Part shown: piece after piece, positions 8,560 through 19,324 of the stretch
How the letters are laid out: every line of letters starts with the position of its first letter
How positions within the stretch are numbered: position 1 is the stretch's first letter
Assembly (NCBI GenBank): GCA_963794155.1
Contig: CAWCCX010000008.1
Location: forward strand, 806,001-870,000
Source of the DNA: Roseiarcus sp963794155
Lineage (GTDB): Bacteria > Pseudomonadota > Alphaproteobacteria > Rhizobiales > Beijerinckiaceae
DNA: 64,000 bases
Reading direction: 5' to 3'
Position numbers and translations under genes: made by a program
Notes under the pieces: generated by a model
Seen by the model: only the letters and a program-made list of their open reading frames with translations
Databases searched by the model: none
Told to the model about the DNA's origin: nothing

Positions 8560-10205
8560 ATGCCAACGATTTCAGCGGCTCCCATTCTGACTGTCTTTCA
8601 GCCGACACCTAATCTTCAAGTCAATTTTGACCAGCCGTTTCAGATCACCGGTCAGGTAACCGACCGATTGACGCCGGAACCCATCTCAATCGACTCGGTA
8701 ACTGTACAAGTTGACGACGGACCTCTCATTGCAGCAACTCGTAAGATCATTCCGAGCAAGACGCTTACAGAAGTAACGTTCCATGCCACGGCGCAGATAT
8801 CCAGCGGCAACGATCCCCACACCGTCACAGTAGTGGCTACGAATGACGAGGGGCTTAAGGCAACAAAGACAGTAATTGTCTTTGCAACAACGCCCTTCCA
8901 AGTCGATGCTCCGGCGCTGCTAGTTGACCTTCTGTTCCTCGTCAATATCGACCCAAATAACCAACAACTCCTGTCTCTGATTGGCGCGATACAGCGACGG
9001 CTCGTATCCCTATCGGCTTCTTTAGCCAGCGTGAATAAGATACTCATTGGGCCAAACGTGACCGTTCAACCATTCAACGCTCATTACCTGATGCGTCTCG
9101 GCCTATGGATTGAGGACCCCAGTTTCCCGGTAGTACCTCCATCAGGCGACTCCCTTTTGCCGACACTCTCAGATGCCGCAGCCGCAGCCGCTTTCGCGGC
9201 CACACCTATTTTGGCTTTCGCAACGACGCCGGACTCCGCTCCGGCCTTCGCGCTATTTATTCCCGCCGCGACCCTGCAGCATCTCGTCGACGCAATGTTT
9301 CTCGACCTTAAGGCCAAGGCCGCCGAGCGGGGGTTTGCAATTGACGCGCCGATTGTTGTCCAAACAATAAGTCCCACTACTGTAAACACAAATATCAGCG
9401 GCTCTATCCTGCATGGCACTGTACCGGCCAGTTTCACGATCAGCGAGACAGTCGGATTGCAAGCGGTATCGGATTCTCAACTACAGCAGATGGTCCCTGC
9501 GGTTCTTTCGACAAACTCCACTTCAAGCACGGGTAGCATCCTCGAATGGCTTGTTGCAGATTTCCTCCCCTACCTCGGCGCGGTTCTAAGCGAGATCTTA
9601 TTAGCCGACGTCTCTTACAAAGTGTCCGTTGGCGCAAGCCAACAATCTGGCGTGGCCGGGTCCTTTCTAGACAGCATCCCCGCGCGCGTTCCCTTCGGTG
9701 ACAAGGCAATCACGCTGGGCCCCCTTACGTTCCCGCCTTTCCCCACGCTCAATTTATACTGGTTCTCTTTCGGGGCCACCCCCGCCGGACTCGTCGGGAA
9801 TGGTCAGGCTGAATTCGAAGCGAGGACCGAACCCCTCGTCAAGGTGAGTGTCGTTGGCCCAATTCTTTTGTTGGGTTTCAGGATACGATCGTTGAATTTA
9901 CGGATCCAGAAATGGGATTTATTTTAGAGAATATCACTCCAGATCCCGGCAAGTTCAGCTGGCAGGTAACTGGCGCGGGCTCCAATACAGGATCACTCGA
10001 ACCGCCCAGCATCGTTGTTCAGTCCGGCGCCTTTGTCCCAAGCTTTCGGTTGCCACCAGAGGTGCAGGTCGGAACTTACTCTTTCAGGTTGAGAGTAGAT
10101 GCCCTTGAGACATGCCAATCGGATTCCACCCAAACATTGGTCGGAACGGGTGCGATTGAGGTGAATTTTCATGTAAGGAAGAAGACTGCGGCCGACGGTG
10201 AATAA
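8560..10205 (+). pseudogene. large beta-sandwich protein, one frameshift
   Basis: The start at ATG 8560 (MPTISAAPILTVFQPTPN) has a weak ribosome site. Residues ~10-110 look like an Ig/cadherin-type beta domain (QITGQVTDR, DSVTVQVDDGPL, DPHTVTVVATNDEG), then a long Ala/Pro/Ser-rich region with no Cys. The frame breaks near 9880: the first frame ends in IQKWDLF, while the next frame continues DTIVEFTDPEMGFILENITP and ends VNFHVRKKTAADGE at 10205. Together about 548 residues. I do not recognise the family. Its composition resembles the giant proteins at 13-28 kb, so it may be a displaced relative. There is no signal peptide. Confidence 0.6.
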
Positions 10206-10581
10206 ATCATTAGTCCCTCCACGGGACCGCAGGCGGATAGTCGACGTGCGCTCCTCTTTTGCAGACAATCCACATGAGGAACAGAGCAACGAGTTTCTCA
10301 GTAAGACGGGTGATACCAAATTAGATTTTCTTCGGAGATTCATCTGATCGTTGTCACTTAACGGTTTCTGCGCGGGGAATATCCGCAAAAACGACTTGTG
10401 TCGTACAACGATGTCATCGTCCGTCCGCGGGAAAGGGCGACATCGCGAAGAATAAATCTTCTCGAAACCAGATAGACCACATGTTCGCCTGAGATAGGGC
10501 GACCCGTCTCACAGTATGCAGGCTTATCGAGGGCTGCGCCGGGTGTTCTGGCGCCGAGCCTCATGCATAGGAGACGGGGTC
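10206..10581. other. 376-bp gap, no gene seen
   Basis: Short overlapping frames on both strands lack ribosome sites and recognisable motifs. The GC content drops slightly. It ends at an IS110 fragment. Confidence 0.4.
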
Positions 10582-10670
10582 TTGGACAAAGCTATCACAT
10601 ATGTCGGTCTTGACGTGCACAAGGATACGATCGCCGTGGCGCTGGCCGAGTGTCGGGAGCCATCTTGGCT
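10582..10670 (+). pseudogene. IS110-family transposase, N-terminal scrap
   Basis: TTG at 10582, after a GGAGACGG ribosome site, starts LDKAITYVGLDVHKDTIAVA. The VGLDVHKDTI stretch holds the first aspartate of the DEDD domain of IS110 transposases. Homology stops after about 25 residues, where the ISL3 element end begins (10671). It is the target gene interrupted or truncated by ISL3. Confidence 0.75.
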
Positions 10671-12017
10671 GGGTCTGATCAACTCTTGGTGCAAATCGCC
10701 TTCCTACAACGGCATCATCCGAGCGCGGAGCAACTCGACACCGGCGCGGCCATACATGGCTCGCTTGAGGGTCTTCAGTCTATTGATCTGTCCTTCGGTC
10801 TGCCCGTTGCTCCAGGGCTCCGACATAGCGTTCCGCACCGCCTCCAGGTCTTGGCGTATCGCCTTCGCAAAACGCTGCATCGCGTAGATCCCAGACGCGC
10901 GCGCATCGATCAGCCAAGCGTCCAACCCCTCCACCGTTCCACCGCGAAGCAGGCCTCGAAACCGCATCGCCAGGCGCCGCATCGCTGTGAACTCGGCGGA
11001 CGCCGCTTTCAGCGCATCGACGTTGGCGACCTGCCGGGCGGTCATCTGGCCGCGGGGTTTGACGCAAAGCGCCGCCGCGGTCAGCGGCGAGATCACCCGA
11101 CCGGTCATTGGATCCAGCGTTCGCACACGGACCGGGGCTGGCTCCTCCTGCTCGTCACCCTCGAGAGAAGGCTCGCCGCTGCGCCAGGGTGCAAGGAAAC
11201 GCGCTAGATGACTGAAGGACCCGGTATAGCCGCGATGGCGTATCTCGGCGAACAAGTGCCGGACTTTGGTAATGCCTTCGGCCCACCGCCGTTCCAGCAG
11301 AACGCCGAAATACGCCGGGGTGGAAGGGGTTGACGCCATTGTGTTGCGGTCCGGCAAATCGATGCGACGAACCCACCGTTCGACCCGTCGGCGACCAAGA
11401 CCGAGTTTGTGGGCAATCTCCCCGACGGAACTGCCCCCTTCAAAAAGAGCCCTGATCTCGTCGAATAGCTGTTGCCGAATAGCCAGGCGCCCACGGCCCA
11501 TCACGCGCGTCTGCGTGACAGCGTCAGAGGCGCAATCCGACTGCGCCAGAAGCGGCATCGTAGCCTGACTATCGTCAGGATTACGTGGGACGCCGGAATC
11601 GGCGCCTCATAGCCGCCAAGCTGTCGCTCAATGGTCTCGCGGAAGTTCTGCAGCAGATGAAAACGATCAGCGACCTGCCTCGCCTGCGGCGCGCCCTCAC
11701 GCGCGGCCTCCGCATAGAGGCCAGCACGATCGCGGCTGACCACCTCCACGTCCGGATGATCCTTGAACCAACTGGCCGTGGTCGCCGCCGAACGATCCAC
11801 CAGCACGTCCACCACCTCACGACGCTCCAGGTCAACGATGATCGTCCCGTAGTTGGAGCCCTTCCGCCACGCCCAGTCATCGACGCCAGCCACATGGACG
11901 GCGGCCACGGCGCTGCTTTCGGACCGAGCCCTGGCGTGCTTCCTCAGGCCGGCCAGGATCGTCGTGTCGCTGACCGGCATCCCGAGCCGTCTCATCAGCC
12001 GCTCCGAGGGCGGCTTC
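10671..12017 (-). mobile_element. ISL3-family element, truncated
   Basis: The boundary at 10671 (GGGTCTGATCAACTCTTGGT) is set by comparison with the second copy at 29666, which starts with the same sequence and has a different flank. The other end is cut off by IS6 copy 2 at 12018. ISL3 elements end in inverted repeats and encode one transposase; only one end remains, so this copy is immobile. Confidence 0.75.
10704..12017 (-). pseudogene. ISL3-family transposase, frameshifted and 5'-truncated
   Basis: Two frames cover the gene. Upstream (12017-11501): MPVSDTTILAGLRKHARAR, VAGVDDWAWRKG (first catalytic Asp), GTIIVDLERREVVDVL, and VSRDRAGLYAEAA (second Asp). Downstream (11558-10704): an internal HTH segment (GLGRRRVERWVRRIDLP) and the C-terminal MSEPWSNGQTEGQINRLK (Glu) followed by KRAMYGRAG. 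The frame changes near 11530-11560. The first residues are lost to the IS6 insertion at 12018. Typical length is 430-550 residues. Not functional as it stands. Confidence 0.85.
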
Positions 12018-12812
12018 GTCACATTGCCGTGCGGCGAGCGCGAAGTGTCGGCGCCTCAGGAATTGTTAGGCCGCTGCGACTGCGGTCCGCCACGTCTCCA
12101 TCGCCGCGGCGCGCAGCGTGCGGTGCGTTTGGGCCGAGGTGAGATGGCGTTGGACGTTAAAGGTGTTGTAGACGGCGGCGTGGGTGGAGAGAAATTTCTG
12201 CGCTGAACCCGGACTCTTGAACCGCTGCATTTTGCGCTCCCGCCGTCGCGTCGGCTGATGCGAGTTCTCCGCTCGATTGTTCCTCCATCGCCCGCGCTCA
12301 TGCCGACGTTCGATTCCAAGGTCTCGGACCGCGGCACTGTATGATCGCAAGTCGTCGGTGACCAATCGCTCGGGAACGAAGGCGTACTTCTTCAAGAGCT
12401 TGCGCATCAGTTTCAGCGCGGCGTGCTTGTTTCGCTTGGACTGGACCAACACATCGAGTACCTCGCCCTCCGCGTCGACGGCCCGCCAAAGGTAGACCAT
12501 TCGGCCGTCGATTTTCAGATAGACCTCATCCAGATGCCAAGTCGCGTGAGGTTTCAGCCGACGCTTTCGTAGGTCGGCGGCGATCATCGGTCCGAAATGG
12601 TTCACCCAACGCCGAACCGTCTCATAGGACACCGCCACTCCGCGTTCCGCCAACAAATCTTCGACGTCGCGCAGGCTGAGGGTGAACCTAAGATAGAGCC
12701 ATATAGCTTGGTGAATGATCTCAGGCGGGAAACGATATCCGCTGTAGCTGATTTTCTTCATCCGCTCGGTTATTCGGCCACCGGCCGGACCGCAAGCCCC
12801 ACGCGGCGTGAC
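12018..12812 (-). mobile_element. IS6-family insertion sequence, copy 2
   Basis: 795 bp, GTCAC...GTGAC, the inverted partner of 2493-3287. It has inserted into the 5' part of the ISL3 transposase gene. Its other flank is the tail of a resolvase gene, so the two flanks do not match and no target duplication is seen. This suggests that replicative transposition or homologous recombination between IS6 copies rearranged the region. Together the two copies enclose about 8.7 kb in inverted orientation. Confidence 0.8.
12066..12761 (-). CDS. IS6-family transposase
   Basis: An intact 231-residue DDE transposase catalysing replicative transposition by cointegrates. The start MKKISYSGYRFPPEI leads into the DNA-binding region (LSLRDVEDLLAERGVAVSYE) and the DDE core: HLDEVYLKIDGRMVYLWRAV, LVTDDLRSYSAAVRDLG, and RAENSHQPTRRRERKMQRFK. 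Length and order match the family. It differs from copy 1 by a functional tyrosine codon at position 23. As the only intact IS6 transposase here, it could act on both copies. Confidence 0.9.
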   Translation of the reverse strand: MKKISYSGYRFPPEIIHQAIWLYLRFTLSLRDVEDLLAERGVAVSYETVRRWVNHFGPMIAADLRKRRLKPHATWHLDEVYLKIDGRMVYLWRAVDAEGEVLDVLVQSKRNKHAALKLMRKLLKKYAFVPERLVTDDLRSYSAAVRDLGIERRHERGRWRNNRAENSHQPTRRRERKMQRFKSPGSAQKFLSTHAAVYNTFNVQRHLTSAQTHRTLRAAAMETWRTAVAAA

Positions 12813-12814
12813 AA

Positions 12815-12882
12815 CGCCTGCGGCGCTGAGCGTCGGCCGGGGGAGCGTCTATCGCGCGCTTCAAGCGGCAGGGATGAAGTAA
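12815..12882 (+). pseudogene. resolvase/invertase C-terminal tail
   Basis: The frame reads PAALSVGRGSVYRALQAAG and ends MK-TAA at 12882. This is the C-terminal helix-turn-helix of Tn3-type resolvases and DNA invertases. About 22 residues remain; everything upstream was lost at the IS6 end. It marks a former Tn3-like element or integrated plasmid. Confidence 0.6.
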
Positions 12883-13089
12883 GCGTCTACCCGACCATCG
12901 GGGTCTCCCCGCCGCCTTCGGAAATGACTGGAACGAAGCCTCAGGAACGCGGCGCCTACCGCGTCGGTCGATCCTGTCGGCGATATCATTGGGAGGGCGG
13001 CTGACGGGTCGCCGCCTTCCGAGGCGCGCCCTCGATCAATCCTCCGAGTGAAGAGGGACTTGCGAAACACTAAGGTCGGAAGCCGCGCT

Positions 13090-14887
13090 CTATTGAGGCG
13101 CAGGGCCCATATTGCGGATGATGTCAAACCGGAGACCCGACCACCCGGAGCCTTTGCCCTGTTCTGACGTTCGGCCCAGCCAAACGAAGATGGATCCGTC
13201 CGAAGAGCGTGTATAGCGAAAGTAACGGTCCACATGCACGCCCGACCTGGGGACGGCGCGATCTGCGACAAAGAAAGGATGCTGCGGCTCGAGAATGAGC
13301 GCGCGCGCCTGCAGGTTTACGGCGGGGGAGCCGCTCTCCATGATTCCACGACGCAGATAGAGGCCCCCCTGCGTGGTCTGCACCGGGACCATCGGAATCC
13401 AGTTGTCGGGGACGGGAGTCTCGAGCGTATAGTAGATCTGCGGGCCGCCCGGGGTCGCTGACGGCGGCGACGGTAGCGGGGTGTTCTTGATGCGCTGAAG
13501 ATACATCTGGTACGCGTCGACGGGTGCGTCGAGATCGCCTTGCAGTCGGTTCTCGACCGCCCAGGCCATCGCCGCCATGTCGTCGCGCAGGAACAGCACT
13601 TCCTCGATCGCGGGCGCGTCGATGACCACGCCGAGCGTCGGCGCCATGAGGATGAAATCCGATCGTGCTCCCTCAGCGGAGATTTTGTACATCGACCAGG
13701 GCTTCTCGCCCGGATTGACCTGCGTTTGCTCGGACGGCCGGATCAGCGTGCGCACGCCGAACGTGTCGGTGACCACCAGCGTGGTCACGCGGCTGAGCGT
13801 CCCGGGCGGCGAAGCGCCCGTGACGCCCACCGTCACCGGCACGGGCACGCTGAACCAATCGTTGCCGTAAATCAACGCGAACTCCATCACCAGGAGCTTG
13901 GCCAGATCCACGGTCTCGGCGTCGAGTTGCCCGAAATCGGTCACGGCGTCCTCGAAGTTCCACCAGCGCGAAGTGGCCATGCCGCGGAAGGTGACGTGAT
14001 TTGGAAGGAAATCGAACGACACCGGCGTCACTTGCGCCGGGTTAGCCGTGAAGACCGGCAAGGACTGCGCGGTTCGCAGCGAGAAGGAATACCAATCGAG
14101 ACGTCCGCCGGGAAAATCGGACGCCTCCAGCACGGTATTCTGGCCGCCCGGCCGGAGACCCGAGCGCGAAGCTATAGTCGAGGGTCTCTGCCGCCCACGC
14201 CGAGTCCGTCTGAGGTTCGCTGAACAGCGCCCGGCGAAACGTCACGAAGGCCGCTATCACCGCCGGCATTCCGGCGCTCTGCGCCGCCGTCGGTAGAGGC
14301 GTGGTGGGCGTTTGTCCGGCCGCTGTCGCAACTGCGGACACGTATAGCGCTTCGCCGTCGGTGACCCGCCCGGCGACCAAGGACCGGAATCGCGCCGCGT
14401 CCGGCGGGGCGTATTCGGGATCCGGCGGGCTGGCGGCGATGGGAAAGGCGGCGCGAAACGCCGCGATCACCGCTTCTGGAGTCGCGACTCCGCCCTGGCG
14501 GACTAGGTTCTCGAAGTACAAGCCTTGTTGCACGCTCCCGCGCAAACGCAGGACCACGGCTTCGCGCTCCACATGCGCCTCGATCGGCACTGTCGGATCG
14601 ATCGGCGCGGTCGCCGAATCGTCGGCGCCGGGCCGGTAGGTTGTCACGGTCTGCATCTCTGCCCCGAGCGTCGCGTGCACCGGCGATCCTGCGTCGTCGC
14701 CCAGGAATTCCCCGACCTGCCACTGGCGCGCGAGCAGCCACAAGGGATCGCGCACCTGCGCCTGCAGGCTGCGCTGCAGCGAGGCGTCGCGCGGAGATGG
14801 CTCGAGCCGCGTCCAAGTGGTGATCGAGGGGGCGCGTGGCGGTCTAAATATGAAGGGTCGCGTCGACAGGGCGTCGCTCCGTTGCAA
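13090..14887 (-). pseudogene. large conserved protein, last gene of giant operon
   Basis: About 590 residues in two frames. The upstream part reads TRPFIFRPPRAPSITTWTRL, then SLQAQVRDPLWLLARQWQVG, which I recall as a conserved signature of an uncharacterised protein family. The frame shifts near 14140-14160 (after DYSFALGS) and continues NTVLEASDFPGGRLDWYSF, WNFEDAVTDFGQLD, LVMEFALIYGNDWFSVPV and FRYTRSSDGSIFVWLGRTS to the stop at 13090. No canonical start is evident: TTG at 14887 is possible, overlapping the preceding gene's end. There is no signal peptide or membrane helix. Function unknown; it probably acts together with the other giants of the operon. Confidence 0.65.
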
Positions 14888-17800
14888 AGTTGACCGAAAC
14901 GGTTGCAGCCTGAAGATTGAGCGCAAAGTAGAGCGCCGGCAGAATCTGCCCCATGCCGCGCAGGCTCGAGAGATCCACGGTGCGGATCTTCGCCAGTTCG
15001 AGGGTCTCTTCCAGGATGCCGGCGATGAGATCGTCGTCCCAGACGGGGCGACTGTCCGGACAAACCGCAAGCAGGCAAGCCTGCGGCGCGCGCGCTTTCG
15101 GCTCCTCATAGTGGAACGACGACCGATGCGGTCTCGGCGGTGCTCGGAATTCGTTCCGGCCACTCGTCCACCAGCAGCCCGGCGTAAGGCGTTTGGGTCA
15201 GCGCGCCCTGGGCAAAACAGGCAAGGGCGACGCGGCCTTTGGCGGGCGGGTTGGCCGGGTCGATCGGCAGGCCGAGCCAGCGGTCGTTGGCGACCATCGG
15301 CAATTGCCCCAGCACGGGCGCAGCCGGGGCGAACGCCGGCCCGCCAAGCGCCTGCGCCAAGTTCATCGCCACGTCGAGCCGCGATACCCCCGGGCGGACA
15401 TGCGTCACTTGCGTCAGCCATCGCGAAGGCGCCGCGGGGTCCGACGCAACGAGCGCGGAGGACTGCGCAAAGGCCGCGTTGCAGATTCGGCGGCATCCGG
15501 CGGGGTGAAGTGCGGGGAGCACGACGAAACCCTTGCCGAAGATCGCGCTCAACACGCCGAGCGCATCTACGTTCGGCGCTGTCGCCTGCTCAACCCTGCC
15601 GGTGAGAACCGACAGCACCGCCTTGGCCTGTGCGAGGTTGGCGTCGGTGATCGTCGAAGGGATCGACCCCGTCGACTGCCGTAGTAGCTGCAGGCGATGA
15701 GCGCGGCGCGCAGCGCCGCCGCCGTCACGGCTGTGCTCGACGGCTCCGATATCGTGCGTGTCAAGGGTCGCAAGCGCAGCCGAGTGCGCGTCCTGGCGCT
15801 AAATCGGCGACATCCAGCCGGCCGGCGCCTGAACGTTGTTCTCCGGCAGCGCGTCATGTCTTGTGGCCCGAGCGGGGCGGGCCGCTGAGACGAGCGTCCG
15901 CAACGACTTGGCAAGGAAAAAGAAATCGGGAAATGAGACCCACGCTGGCGGCGCCGGGGCGGGCTGATAATTGATCTGCACGCCGGTCGCGCCGGCCGAG
16001 ACCGCAGCGGCGTAGAGGATGCGCGCTTCCAGTTCGGCTTGCTGCGCGACTTCGGCGGCGTCGGCCATGGCGAGGCAATCGAGCGCTCCGACATCGAGTC
16101 TGCAGGAGACTGACGTTGGCGGCGTGACCGCCTGCAGAGTCCGAATACTGCACCGAACAGGTCACCGTCGACGGATCGGGGAGTAGGTGGTCAGCCATGC
16201 CTCGAGCCATGGCTCCGCGACCGCGCGCGGGTGCGCCGCTCCGCCGGTCCAGGTCGGGTTCCCGGTCGGCTGGCCGGCGAGCAGCACGGCTATGCGGTGC
16301 GTCAGGTCGAGACCGCCGCGCGGCGTTGCGATCACGTCAGGATCGGGCGGCCGCTGTCCCTTGGATATCGCGTCTATCAACCCCCCGCCACGGCCGAAAT
16401 TTCCGCGAATGATCTGAAACACGGCCTCCGCCATGCCGACGTCGCCAAGCGCATCGGCATAGTCGTCGAGCGTCTGCAGCAAACCGACAACCGCAGTTTG
16501 CTCTGCGCCCGGCGGCGGCAGGCCGACGCCCCAGATTCGACCCGGCCGCGAGCTCCGCCGCTATCCCATGCGCTACGCAACGCCAGACCGTCCACGACGT
16601 TCGATGCGCCGATCGACTCGGTCGGCGCGCTCGAAGGCGTCAACTTGGCGCCGACGACCGGGAAACGGTCGCGAAACGGCTGGATGTATTGCTGAAGATC
16701 AAGGTCGGCGAGACCCGCTTCGAACAGGTAACCCAATAGCGCATTCAGGCTTTGCCCCTGCTGCACGCCGTGGAGCAGGGACAAGGCATAGCGGACCCGC
16801 TCGGAAGACAGGTCGATATTCAACAGTGGCTCTTCAGGGGTCCCGGCGTGCGTCATGTAGCCGTTGCGCAAGATCGCGGCGACCGCCCCCTGGTCGGCGG
16901 ACGGCGCATAAATGTAACCGCCGTTGTCGACCAGAGGCTGCAACGGCGTGGCTGGAACTGGCGCGTTTCGGCACCCGTTGCGCCCGCAACGCGTCGAGCT
17001 TTTGCACCAGCGCGAGGTCGGCGCCGTCGACCTTGGCGCGTTGCGGCGACGGCCGCACCTCCTCCAGCCATCCGAACGCGCCCAGGTGCAGGCCAGCGTT
17101 ATTGTTTGCGCGCACGCGATTCAGAATCGCGTTGGCCACAGTAGAGGCCCAAACGTCTAGCCGATGGCTGCTTGCGTCGAGCCATTCGGTAAGAAGCCGA
17201 TCCAATTCGGCCGTGGGCAGCGCGGCCAGGCGGTCGAGGCTGGCGCGCAGTCCGATCAACTGGTCGAACGAAGACCCCGGCGAGGGGTTGAGAGCAACGA
17301 GATAGTCGGCCCAGGTCAAGGCCGGATTCGGCACAGAGGGCCGCGCCAGCAGCTCCCACTTGCCGATTGGGGGCGTGGCCGGGGGCGTTGGTTGCGGGAA
17401 ACCGACGAGCTCGATTTCTCTGAATTGCGACGCGGCGAGGCGCGCGGCGGCGACCTCTCCCTGTGCGGCGAGGTTCGCGTAGGCAATGATCAGCGACTGC
17501 CGCAAGATCATGTAGAGCAGGGACGTCGGCAGCGCGCCGGGATAGTTCTGCGCCTGAATGTCGCTGACTGAAGCTTGGCGAAGCCATTGGATGTAATTCA
17601 CCGTCTTTCCGCCGCCGATATTGGCGTCGGCTTTCAGCGCGTCGGTTTCCGACAGGGGCCCGGATTGAACGGTCGGGCAGGAAACCGGGAAACTATTCCC
17701 CGACAGGCCTAGATGGATCACCCGCGGATCCCACGCGCCGAAGCCCAGCGAATCGAGCAACAGGCGTCCGGGCGGCAAGGCGCCCGCTACCCACGCATTC

Positions 17801-19324
17801 ATGTCGGGCAACGCGAAGCCGAGAAAGATCATATAGTTCCAAAGAAAGTCGGCGCCGAAGACCTGCCGCCCGCGGAAGTTTGTTGAGCTCGCGTCCATGC
17901 CGAGCAGCCCGATCAGCTGCGCGTCCGGGTCGCCAGTGTTTTGCATGTGCGGCACGTCGGTGGAACTTGCGAGCCACGCTGGCCACAAGCGCAAAATGAA
18001 AGTCACCAAGCCCATCTCGACCGTCGCAGCCGGCGGCTCCAGGCGCGGGGGCCGGTAGCGCTTGAGCGAGGTGACCGGCAGCACCCCGTAGGGCGTCGTG
18101 CCGACTCGGAACGCCGGCGCCGGCCCGCGTGGCGTCGTATTGGCGGCGACGTATTCCCGGGCGGCCTCGATCTGGCTCGCCGAAAACACCGGGTCCATCA
18201 TCTGCGGCAGGAAATAACCGAGCGTCGCCGGCCACAGCGCGGTGAGCATGTCGGTGCCGCTTTGGCTGTTGACGCCGTCCGCATATTGCGTGTGGGCGAG
18301 ATGGGCCGCGTCGAGGCCGACCAGCCGGGCGAAGACGTTGCCATCGCAGGTCGGCTGCTGCGTCAACGGCGCCTGGCGCTCGTAGGCGAAACTGGCGTCG
18401 TAGTCGGGATCCTTGCGCGAATATGCCGAACTGGCGTCGGTGGTGTTCTTGGTCGGCGAGCCTTGCGGGACCAGCGCGAAGCCGTCGGTGTAATGATGGG
18501 CGTCGAGCAGATCCCCAAGATCGCTACCGCCGCCCGCGCCGACGGTTCTCAGTCCATAAACGAAGATGCGGTCGAAGCCGCGGGCGCGCTGGTCCGGCGT
18601 GAGGGGAATCTTGAGCGCCATCCCGGCCGCCACCGCGGCGTCGAAGTTGACCAGCCATTGCAGCCCGGCGTCGACCGGCGAGCCGGCAGGGAAAGGATTT
18701 GTTCCCGGTGGAAGATCGGCAGGCAGAGGTGTGATCCCGGTCGCGAGGACTGGCGTGATCGGGCCGCCCTGGTGCGACGTGGTCTGGGCTCCGTCGACCA
18801 ACCGCACTGTCCACGCATCGGGCAGGGCGCTGGCGACCGCCGGCCGCTCCCACGAGCTGTCGTGCGTCGGAGGGCTGGGAAAGGCCGGCGCGGGGATTGG
18901 AGCCGCCCCAGGAGCGGTTGGAGCGACGGGTTGCTGGGCCTGATTGGCCGGGGTCAATTGCAAGGCGATCCAGGCCGCTCGTTGCGCTCCGTAGCGCGCG
19001 GCCAGGCCCCGCCAAGGGGCTTGTGCTCCGTCTGCAGGCGAGGGCGGATTTCCCGCACTCCAAACCCCAGTCCAATAGGACTGGCCGTCGGCGATTTCCT
19101 GAAGTCGTGAGTTCCGGCTCGTGGGTGTTGATCGCGATCTGATCGGGATAAATCCGCACCCAGAGTTCCGCTTGTCGCTCGTTCACGTCGATGAAGCGGG
19201 TCTCGATGTTGATTGGAAGCAGCAGCAACGGCGTGCTCGCATCCAGCGTCTTGGGAATGCGTCCCGTCGCGGACCCAGCGGTCGGCCGTCCAAGCGGAGC
19301 GTTCGCGGCCGGGGTCGCCCTCAT
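14844..19324 (-). pseudogene. giant conserved protein (~1490 aa) with many frameshifts
   Basis: The start at ATG 19324 (MRATPAANAPLGRPTAG) overlaps the previous stop as ATGA. N-terminal signatures are LLLLPINIETRFID and WVRIYPDQIAINTHEPEL. After a shift near 19105 come EIADGQSYWTGVW and a 700-residue open stretch with RVGTTPYGVLPVTSL and LIGLLGMDASSTNF. Further shifts lie near 16960, 16530, 16190, 16110, 15750 and 15110. Matching segments continue in order: GGYIYAPSADQGAVAAILRN, LQTLDDYADALGDVG, IFGKGFVVLPALHP, and FHYEEPKARAPQACLL to the stop at 14844. Order and spacing show a single gene. The shifts cluster in the last 2 kb; loss of function or poor sequence are both possible. Family uncharacterised to my knowledge. 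Confidence 0.7.

Noticed and set aside
12960..13030. GGAGGGCGGC...GCCGCCTTCC hairpin as terminator of the giant operon
   Set aside because: The stem is real but there is no T-run on either strand and it lies 60-130 bases beyond the stop; too weak to call.
17941..19110. Long plus-strand ORF opposite the giant gene
   Set aside because: High GC produces long antisense frames; composition is arginine-rich and no domain is visible.
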